Assembly (NCBI GenBank): GCA_030062745.1
Contig: CP099854.1
Location: 11,000,014 to 11,064,013, forward strand
Direction: 5' to 3'
DNA length: 64,000 nt
Source of the DNA: Capitulum mitella
Taxonomy: Eukaryota; Arthropoda; Thecostraca; Pollicipedomorpha; Pollicipedidae
The notes beneath the pieces are model-generated. The model worked only from the letters and a program-made list of their open reading frames with translations. It did not search any database and was not told the DNA's origin. This document shows, in pieces, positions 55,876 to 64,000 of the stretch; the first letter of the stretch is position 1; every line of letters starts with the position of its first letter. Position numbers and translations under genes: made by a program.

Positions 55876-57075
55876 TCAAAGAGACCACTGGCACAAGGCG
55901 GGGTATTTCTTCTCCGACCGATTGCTGACACCTGCCCAGCTTCCTTTCCAAACGTCGAGGACGCCCCACTCGCCGCGGGTGCTGCCGACTCCCCAGAGCT
56001 GCGCAGACGACTCCGAGCCGTCCTCCCAGCGCCAGACTTGGACCAGACCGAGCCAGACCCAGGCTTGGTCGGGCTGGCTTCGGTACGGTGGCGGCGTCAT
56101 GCCCCCGGGCGCCGCCACCGTCATCAGCAGGTCGTTCTCGCCGAGGGAGCGCACCGACGCCAGGTGGGCGCCGTCGTGCAGGCGGCGGCAGGCGCTCTCG
56201 GCTTCCGGGCGCGTCAGGCGCTGCTCGATCAGCTGATTGCATCGGCCGTCGTAGTACTTGGCCGGAGACGGACAGCGGTGGCTGTTTTCGTGTGGGCAAT
56301 GGGGACGTTCACACAGCACGCCAGCGCACGGGGCAACACAGCCGGCGGCGGAGACCGCTGTTTGCGAATTGTTTACCGAGAGCGTGCGGTTGTTGCTCAC
56401 ACGGAACAGCGTTTGTGTGGTCTTTCTCGCCACTTTGACAACGTCGTCGTTGATCCTCCGGAAATCGACTGGGACGGCGGCGCAGTCGAGGCTTTTGCAG
56501 CGCTTTCTGGCTTCCTCTTCGGAACACGTGTTGGCCGTATGAGCTCGATAACAACTGTGTTTTCCTGTTCGCCAATCCACGGGACATTCGCGATTCTGGC
56601 AGTTCTCTTCCAGAAGCGGACATTGCGTGGGCGGGACGGAGCACGCGAAGTGATCAACATGTCTCCGTGAGTGACAGTTGGCATCCAACAGTCGACCGTG
56701 ATATATCAATGCACAGTTTTCAGATCCTTGTACGTCGTTAGGCTCACCACGATACCATGGTAAATTTTTGGCGACAGTTCCATCTTCCCAGCGCCAAATG
56801 CCCTCTGTGACACGGTCCGACAGGCCAAGCCAGTGGTTGGTTCGGTGTTTCAAATGTTTATTTACAAAAGTGTACTGTTGCTTTGTCTTCGCCACAACCA
56901 GAGTTCCTCTTCTGTGCAGTGCCCTGCAGTAATTACTGGCATCCATCCAGGTCATCTTCACAGACGGAAAGGAAAGGCATAGGCCTTGCAGATCTGACCA
57001 CCCATGCGGACACCAAGCAGAACACAAGTTAATGGAAATAAGTAATAATGTAGCCGATGCGCCAAAAGAATGCAT
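55876..57075 (-). CDS. Secreted multi-domain C-type lectin, intronless
   Basis: A 399-residue single-exon frame. Residues 1-20 form a signal peptide (hydrophobic LLLISINL, cleavage after CSA). Residues 21-147 are a C-type lectin-like domain: WCPHGW, FVNKHL, HWLGLSDRVTEGIWRWEDGT, the EPN motif at 111-113 (in this family the mannose-type Ca2+/sugar motif) and ENCALI, then HFACSV; the usual WND is replaced by LDANC. Residues 164-250 look like a reduced second domain (CPVDWRTGKHSCYRA). Residues 268-399 form a third domain (ACRRLHDGAHLASV, WVWLGL, VWRWEDGS, ending ALCQW) without EPN. It probably binds carbohydrate outside the cell, perhaps in immunity; that role is inference. tRNA-Val units flank both sides, and a truncated pseudogene copy lies in IKK intron 8. 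Confidence 0.88.
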   Translation of the reverse strand: MHSFGASATLLLISINLCSAWCPHGWSDLQGLCLSFPSVKMTWMDASNYCRALHRRGTLVVAKTKQQYTFVNKHLKHRTNHWLGLSDRVTEGIWRWEDGTVAKNLPWYRGEPNDVQGSENCALIYHGRLLDANCHSRRHVDHFACSVPPTQCPLLEENCQNRECPVDWRTGKHSCYRAHTANTCSEEEARKRCKSLDCAAVPVDFRRINDDVVKVARKTTQTLFRVSNNRTLSVNNSQTAVSAAGCVAPCAGVLCERPHCPHENSHRCPSPAKYYDGRCNQLIEQRLTRPEAESACRRLHDGAHLASVRSLGENDLLMTVAAPGGMTPPPYRSQPDQAWVWLGLVQVWRWEDGSESSAQLWGVGSTRGEWGVLDVWKGSWAGVSNRSEKKYPALCQWSL

Positions 57076-57156
57076 GATGATTGAGTAATAATCAAGGTAG
57101 ATTCTTTGTTTCCTCCCTGTTTTTTAGCTATCAATGGTAGGTGTAACTGTATCGGG

Positions 57157-57164
57157 GATTTTAT
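57157..57164 (-). promoter_or_regulatory. TATA-like element of the lectin gene
   Basis: CATAAAAT on the minus strand, about 85 nt upstream of the ATG. The pseudogene copy has the better TATAAAAT at the matching position (40340-40346), and the flanking CCCCG is shared. This would allow a 5' UTR of about 50 nt. Confidence 0.45.
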
Positions 57165-57475
57165 GACTGCTCTGATAAAAGTTTTCGGTATGCAGTCCAG
57201 TGAAGTTGACAACAACGTTTTGCTGATATTTCAAATGTGAATTAAAAATCAAAACAAAGCACAACAATTTAAACAGGACCAGACACCGGGTATCGCTCAA
57301 GAATCAACAAAAGAAATTTGTGGACACATTTGGCAGGCTGTGGCACACAGAAGCCCAGAATATGTCACGTGACATTGTTTGTAACGATGACCCGAAGGAA
57401 AAAGTCCGAACGAGGCTTTCAGTTTATTGTTTTTGAAACTGTCTGCTCATTTTTCCCTCTGAACCTTTTCACAGA

Positions 57476-58320
57476 AAAGGTTGAAAGGGAGTCGCTGAGA
57501 GAGCCGACTGGTTGCACCATCCCCCACAGCCTACCAGGCCGACTGTTACAAAGCTGACTGACTGTCAATCTCTGCCTCTCAGAGGCGAGGGAAGCCATCA
57601 GGCCGAGACCACAGGTCACAAGTCGGCCACCTTAAGGGTGGGTCATTGCCTCTAAGGATGATGTAGCAGCAGGTAGTTCTGTCTGTCTGTGTGATGGAAT
57701 AAAGCAGTCGGACGACAGACCGATGGGACCAGTGGCGTCCGACGGACAGCGTAACAGACTCACAAGCTAGCATATCAAACACACGGGAAGGTGTTTATTC
57801 CACATGCCTCTATCTGCTTTAATGTGCTAGTTAGCGCATGCATGACGTGAAGCAGACAACATGAGCAAAGATGGCTTCATGCTGTATGGCTGGTCACTGA
57901 TCTCCAATCAGTGAACTTTTGGTAGCTGATACATGTTTGAAAATGCGCACCATTAAACTTTTACCGCACATCGGTTTCATCTAAAGTTGATGGGTCTTTG
58001 ACAGCCAAGCCGCCTGTTCAGAGACATTCGCACGGAATCGGCCGGCTGCTAAAGCATGAGCTCGTAACACAAAAATAGCAGTTACATTGGGCACATTACG
58101 CAAACACTGAGAACTCCGACTTGCATGAACTCAATGGATGCATTCACTCGCTTGGCGCGTTCACTCCGTCTGAATCAACCTTGGCCCTGTTCAGATTCAG
58201 CTGCTGTGCTGTTGTCCGCCGAAATCAAAGAGATCTAGTTCGTTAAAACGTCGATGACGCATTCTCACGTCATGTTAGATGATGTCACACTTCTGATGAC
58301 AGAGTGACAGCTTTCCTGCT
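57476..58320 (-). repeat. Inverted copy of the 27450-28380 segment, lacking its tRNA
   Basis: The reverse complement follows 27450-28380: GTTACGAGCTCATGCTTTAG, TGTGCGAATGTCT, CCAGCTTGTGAG, GCTGTCCGT, then CATCACACAGACAGACA. The ~150 bp that hold the CAC relic at 28079 are absent. It abuts the upstream flank of the lectin gene. Confidence 0.75.
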
Positions 58321-59107
58321 GTGGGGAAGAAGGTCAGGGCCGAGACTTTTGTCAACAGGCACAAAGTTCGCGTATGCGGCAGTGGCGCTTGGACGATCTG
58401 AGTCGCAAACAGAATCCTATTAAAATTCTTAATTATTAACTTATTTTAAACTCAGTTATAAACTCATTTTAAACTTAATTATACTATCAAGTTTAAAACG
58501 TAAAAATTTACATGTTTAAAATGTCCACTGAGCGCCACATTCGTACAGCTGCTGCATTTTGCCCGCTAATAGTGAACATAATCGTCAGCCCAATGATATG
58601 GGCCAGAGTCCACTCCCTGCTGCCAATATTTGACAGTCGATTTTCAACAGAGCGCTTAAAGCGTTTCACGGAAAAAATTTTCCCAAAGCATGTCCGTACC
58701 CATCTCTCCCTCCTCCACACAATTTTCGAAGCACTGATGTCTCCTCGTTGTAATGGTTTTATTTTCTTATGCCCATATCCACTCGCAAGTCTGCGATAAC
58801 AACGATTTTTTCCTGTAATAGCTTTCTGCTTTTATATCTGTAAGAAGAGGGTGGAACAGTCGGGCAGTTCTGTGGCTGTCTGTCTGTGTATCTGTTAAAT
58901 GGGGTTCGGTTAACTGTTAAGTTTAACTCGTCAGTTGAAATATCTGACATCATCTTCCTTCCACACCACGTCACACCGACGGTTGCCATTTCCCTGCAGT
59001 TCTGAGCGTAGTAAGGGGACAGATGAGGTAAGGAGATTTATATAACGTCTCTGCCATGTACCGTTGGCTACGACTGCGTCACCAGAGCCTTCCTGTGGCC
59101 AAAACCG

Positions 59108-59180
59108 TGTCCCCGCCCGGGTTCGAACCGGGGACCTTCCGCGTGTGAAGCGGACGTGATAACCACTACACTACGGAAAC
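59108..59180 (-). tRNA. tRNA-Val(CAC)
   Basis: Near-intact, with one acceptor A-to-G change giving a T-G pair (CGGGGAC). Downstream GGTTTTGG is a T4 terminator. Confidence 0.92.
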
Positions 59181-59499
59181 AGCTGACCACAACTGAGCTA
59201 CCGAGGCGGCGTACACGTGTCGTCAGATCGACAGCATGACATCTCTCTGGCTTGTCACCTGAGCTAATCATCAATACACGAGCTGGTTCGCACTCTATTC
59301 TACATACCTTACCCGTCTACTTGCACGTATTGACCTTATAGCGTTGTATGGACATAATCGCCTCAGTGTGTTCGTGTCCCACGTAAACACACACAGTTCA
59401 GGGACACGTGAGTCTGTGTTGTACCGGCTCCACTCCCTTATATCCATAAGACATTCGGAAATCTACACTGAATGAACATCGAATCTCTCGTGTAACAGT

Positions 59500-59745
59500 T
59501 TTTCGTTTCCATGTCAGAGGAGGGCAGATCATTGAGCTCGCACACCGACAATCTGTCTGTCTGTGAGATACAGAAGAGTCGGACAGCTTTGTGGACTGTT
59601 TGTATGTCTGTGTGAGAAATGTGGAACAGTCTCGCGGCTCCGCGACTGTCTGTCTGTCTGTCAGAGGCTGGTGCAAGTCGGGAGGCTCGGTGATTGTTTG
59701 TCTGTCGGTTTGTCAGCGGAGACTAACAGTCGCGCGGCCCTGACA
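59500..59745. repeat. Minisatellite next to tRNA-Val(AAC)
   Basis: About four units of the 21340-21850 family in the opposite orientation, lying downstream of the AAC gene at 59798 just as the larger array lies downstream of the AAC gene at 21238. Confidence 0.7.
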
Positions 59746-59797
59746 GTTTGCTAGTCTCCACATGCATGCATCGAGCCTGCATCTTTACAAAGAACTC

Positions 59798-59870
59798 TGT
59801 TTCCGCCCGGGATCGAACCGGGGGCCTTCCGCGTGTTAGGCGGATGTGATAACCACTACACCACGGAAAC
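59798..59870 (-). tRNA. tRNA-Val(AAC)
   Basis: Intact AAC type, with AGGCC in the variable region as in the 21238 copy, which marks the two as close relatives. Downstream is CAGAGTTCTTTGT. Confidence 0.94.
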
Positions 59871-60327
59871 AGATGCACAGCGTCAAATGACCGACTCACA
59901 GACGGCTGCCATCTGTGTCTGGAGCGCTTATTCCCACTGTCATCCGCCTTTCTGTCACTCTCACAAGGTTCTGTTTCTCCGGTATAGCACACGTCCTCAA
60001 GCATAATACATGAGCCACGAAATAGGACAGTTTTAGGTCCAAACCATTCCACACTGTCCTGTGTGTCTACATGTCTGTGTCGCTGACGCCACTGATGATG
60101 TCATATGATATCTGAAGTACGGTTTTGGAGATTGGCAGCATGCTCGATACACGAAAGGCACAGTTTAATTACTCTTTTTGATCTATGGAAAACCCGAACG
60201 GAAAAGCATGGCACGCCAGTAATTTTAGCATTTCACTTTCACTGAACCTCAAGTAAGCAGTCTACGTCGTTTCTATTACGTGCTAGTTAGATGCGATTAC
60301 GTGACTGTATCCGTCCGGCGAAAACCC

Positions 60328-60400
60328 TGTTCCCGCCCGGGTTCGAACCGGGGACCTTCCGCGTGTGAAGCGGACGTGATAACTACTGCACTACGGAAAC
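60328..60400 (-). tRNA. tRNA-Val(CAC), altered D loop
   Basis: As the intact type except GTGCAGTAGTTATC in the D arm, which changes one conserved D-loop G. GGGTTTTCG gives a T4 terminator. It lies 530 bp upstream of the AAC gene at 59798 on the same strand. Confidence 0.82.
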
Positions 60401-61149
60401 AACCGTCTACAATTGAGATACCGAGACGGTAGACGCTAGCTGTCCAGTGGACAGCGTAAAACGCCCAATGTCGAATAAACGGTATTAAACATATGGACAG
60501 GTTTTTACTCTGTTCCCCTCCTCATTTCGACGAGGGTGTGCCATTCGAGCTTCTCCCACAGCTTGCCTTGCCGTCAGTCAGAGGAGGGTGGAACAGTCAG
60601 GCGGGTCTGTGGCTGTTTGTCTGTTTGTCTGTCAGAGGAGGGTGGAGAAATCGGGCAGCTCTGTGACGGTTTGTCTGTCGGTCTGCCAGAGGAGGGTGGG
60701 GAAGTCGGGTATGTCTTTTTGACTCATCCGGGAGTCCAGGAAAGGTTCTATGAGGATGGCGAACACCCCCCGCCCTCGTCCAGCGAAGGTCAACGAATCA
60801 AGAACGCGAAATGCATTCGTACCTAAATGGAGCGGAACGCAGATTCATGTAGTTCCTGTCATACGAGGCAGAGGGTATTTTAACACGCGTCCGACTGTCG
60901 GTCGGCGCCATGCACGTCCGACTGAAGGGTGCGGCGGCTGACCGCTCTCTACTCTAACTCACGAACGGTTGGTCACACGATAAAAATAAACACATCGGTG
61001 GAAAGCTAGTGATGAGCAGAGCGCGAAACTAGTCTCATTTTCAGTTTTGGGTGATATGTAAGGCATTTACGGCATATGTATTTCTTATAGCCGCCTGCAT
61101 GAGACCAAGAAATGCCCTGGATCTCAGGGGCTGCGACTAATAAAGGCAT

Positions 61150-61300
61150 AGGTGGGCATCGTTACTAAAAAATGTAACTTCGTTACTCGTTACTCCGTTA
61201 CTCAAAAAAGCCAGTCCGTTACTCGTTACTCCGTTACTCTGCCTTAAAAAGTAACGGAAGTTACCGTTACTCCGTTATTCCGTTACTTTTTTAAATGCAG
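61150..61300. repeat. CGTTACT-rich repeat, possible DNA-transposon end
   Basis: Begins TAGGTGGGCATCGTTACT and continues with many CGTTACTC/CCGTTACT words, then an inverted AAAGTAACGGAAG segment. Such ends are seen in hAT-like elements, but no transposase or partner end was found here. Confidence 0.4.
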
Positions 61301-64000
61301 TGAAAACCAAGCGAACGCGGGTTTTAAGTCTTTTATGCTGCTTTGTGGTTGTAAAACGCATTCCATATACAAAGGGAAGAAACAAAAAGCGCTTACCCAA
61401 AACACTCCGCTAGCTGCCCACTGCCCTCACCAGCCGTTGTAGAGTCGGCGGCGCCGGGTCAACAGCCGCGGCGGGTATTCTACCACTGAGTTAGCCACAA
61501 TGTTCAAACCAACGAATTCCTGTTCATTGCCCGCGGCGCCGACGGAGCGGGAACAACCGGCGCTGGAGCGGACGCATGCAAAATGCGACAAACAGCGGAC
61601 ATCTATCGACTGGGTTTGATCAACAATGCCTCTCGAAGTATCCGCCCTGAACATAATGGTCTCCGTTCAGAGCTCGTTTCGGTCTCGCGAAATTCTTGTT
61701 TTGTTTTGAAATTATGTGTGTGTATTAGTTTGTGTACGAGTGCGTGCGTGGAGGTAAGATTCCTGATACCCCTGACGGTTTTTTAATACCAAACGACGAA
61801 GGACTCAAAACAACATGACTGATGTGGACTTTATTATCGTGAAATAAAAGACTAAAAAAAGGTGCTTTAGTACCTCTTCAGCACCCTTGAAAAGATAAAT
61901 TAGCTATAAAAACATGGTCATAAGTAAGATGCAACGGAGGATGTTAGCCGTTCACAAATGGAACATTTTGGAACGATGACGTTACCTGACATGACCCCTG
62001 TGAAAGGCCAAAATTGCTATCAATGAACTCGCTATTGTCTTACGGTTCAGTAGGTATATGTCGCTTAAGTTCAGCTTTTCAGGGACAAGGTATTGTGTCT
62101 ATGTACCTAATTCCAAGGACGTGTTTTGACCTTTCATGGCGTCTGGTGGCCTCAAAATTGACCTGAGGCCAAACTCTTGAATGTTTTCGCCTCGATTTGA
62201 CAAAACCTTTCCGCCGGTGTTTTCCTTTTTTCCGTGCGATATATGGGAGCCGAGATCCTGGGAGGTGCGGAAATTCGCGCTCCCCCTCCGGCCGGGCAAA
62301 GGGCATTCTGAGCCCGGCCGGAGACGGGTTAAAAACACTTCATTTAACCCTATTCCCTGTGGGGGGGGGCAGATTCTGCTACCCGTGTCTTTTTGCTTGT
62401 CGCTCCCACACTGTTTGCCGCAGCGCCACAAGATTTTCTGGCATTTCATGGAATTGCTACACACGTGTTTTGTCAACATTTAAAAAAAATCGGTCCCACA
62501 GAGGCGGCTCCAAGCCCCCGTTTTCGGCGGTAATGTGCTGTGCGTGAAGCTGCAAAGTTGTGCGGTTCATTATCGTGACATTCTGAGTAGAAATAAAGGT
62601 CACTGACTCATTTATATAGTCATACACATCCTACACAATGCGTATGCACACACATTTTCAGGCGAACTCACACCCAGGTACTGAAAAAATGGGGGAGCAC
62701 ACTATTGTGCTTATGGTGCCCTCCCAGTTTTGTTTACCTGGATCCACCTCTGCGCTACATATAAACTTAAACTGGCTTGCTAGTTGTACATCTGATGTTT
62801 ATATCACCCAAAACAAACAAAAACAAAGGAAATTTCTTATTTCAAAAATCACCCTTCTTGCCCTCCCTGGAACTGCCAATGGTTTTCTATTTTAAATTTC
62901 CGCTTTCGGTATATAAAAGACTTGGACATTCCAAGCTGAACCGTGTTATTCCCATGAAAATTGGTTGGTAAACACGGCCGCAGTGATCTTTCAAAAATCC
63001 CCAAATTTTGGAGTTTGTTTGCCCCCACGCCCTATTTTCGCAATTTTTGGAATTTTTGGGGTCTGGAATTAGAGATCTCGTTGAAACATATTAAATGGCA
63101 TTCATCCCATCAATATTGGACGAATGCACCTCGAGATCTCTGGAAGGGCGGGGAGGGGAGGGGGCAGAATTGGTAATCTTCACCTTTCGGCCAATGCATA
63201 TTTTTCGAAGGTGCAAAAGTGGCAACGGCTCATATCATGTTTGAGTTTGGGTCCTCACTTCTGCGTCTACAAAAAATAATGTGTCAGCCGAAAGGTGTTT
63301 CGGCCAGTCGATATCTTTTTTCGGGAACGCAGGAGTGGTAACTCGAATCGCACGGACAATGTAGCCTGTCCTCCAAGTTAAAAATGATTTAACCTAACCT
63401 AACCTAAAACCTACTGTATGGTTGCAGGGATTGCCCTAGATGGGCATGTAAAACTAATTTTTTGTTAGGTTCAATTTGCCTGTTTTTTGGTTTGGTTAGC
63501 TCGTATCGGCTGAAGGCAAACATGTGTCAACTGAATCAAAATTCAAGAGTTACCTAACCAAGTCAGTTTACATATCCAGTAGGGGCCAGTGCTTAGAAAA
63601 GTACCTGAATGGGCTAAATTGTTCACACAACTTGTGTTGCCACTTCCGCGTCTCCAAAAATTACGCGTAAGCGTCGGCCGAAAGGTAGATTACCGCAGAT
63701 CTGCCCCCCCCCCCAGGGTAATGTGAATCTCACTGCCTGCAGAGAATATGGTTAAGGCAAATAGTCTAAGTAATAGTCGACAAGCTTCATAATTATGCTT
63801 CACTACTGACAACTTATTGTGCACATTCTGTTCTCACCTGGAAATACCGTAAATAATGCTTCCTCTTGATATGTGCCTTTAGGTTTGAAAGGCTACTCTT
63901 GTGACCCTTGATTATAACCTCTTTCGGTCGGCACAGGACATACGTAAAAATGACGTTTTTCCCCTCCTCCTTAAACTCAAAGTACATTTCTAGATGTGGC
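61300..64000. other. Gene-free right end
   Basis: No exon, tRNA or transposase recognised. A short AACCTAACCTAACC run lies near 63392, and several poly-C/poly-G tracts are present. Confidence 0.4.

Noticed and set aside
56038-56670. 210-codon plus-strand open frame
   Set aside because: Antisense of the lectin gene, which has a signal peptide, lectin motifs and a paralogue supporting the other strand.
19247-60400. Interpretation of the tRNA-Val copies as tRNA-derived SINEs
   Set aside because: Copies share hundreds of bases of flank on both sides, lack poly(A) or simple-repeat tails and mostly keep full cloverleaves, which points to segmental duplication.
19247-60400. CRISPR-like reading of regularly repeated ~73-bp sequences
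   Set aside because: The repeats are tRNA genes in eukaryotic DNA; spacing is hundreds of bases and irregular.

Overview
The window is nuclear DNA of an invertebrate animal, almost certainly an arthropod. It has spliced genes with GT-AG introns and GC-rich third codon positions, a cluster of eukaryotic tRNA-Val genes, abundant interspersed repeats, and an interstitial array of the arthropod telomere repeat TTAGG (as CCTAA on the + strand, 41459-41530). A crustacean is my guess; the sequence alone does not settle this.

Three protein genes can be built exon by exon. (1) An F-box/LRR gene orthologous to FBXL15 (Drosophila jetlag) lies on the minus strand at 9441-5009: 5 exons, 273 codons. (2) A complete IKK-alpha/beta type IkB kinase lies on the plus strand at 13688-50938: 18 exons, 750 codons, all splice phases consistent. 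It has the kinase domain with both activation-loop serines, the ubiquitin-like and scaffold/dimerisation regions, and a C-terminal NEMO-binding motif. (3) A secreted C-type lectin lies on the minus strand at 57075-55876 as a single 399-residue exon. FBXL15 and IKK are head to head, separated by about 4.2 kb of AT-richer DNA.

IKK intron 8 (18937-43862, about 25 kb) is a nest of repeats. It holds 19 of the window's 24 tRNA-Val genes or relics, in two types (anticodons CAC and AAC) on both strands. They sit in segmentally duplicated units that also spread to 54.3-60.4 kb around the lectin gene. The intron also holds a truncated lectin pseudogene, an inverted pair of ~0.85 kb repeats, and a ~1.6 kb fold-back satellite with the TTAGG array at its centre.

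The most unusual feature is that many exon edges in both FBXL15 and IKK are tandemly amplified outward into the adjacent intron or UTR. The copies carry duplicate splice sites, and at the ends of the reading frames a duplicate start codon or stop region. At IKK exon 8 five decoy acceptors sit 41-42 bp apart and each leads to the same in-frame TGA. At FBXL15 exon 4 both edges are amplified and the acceptor array keeps an exact 50-bp register across a ~320-bp insertion.

The left end (135-1138) holds a broken Tc1/mariner-like transposase. A WH2-like fragment lies at 2223-2282 on the minus strand. In 2.5-4.4, 42.5-43.8, 52.1-54.3 and 61.3-64.0 kb I see no gene.
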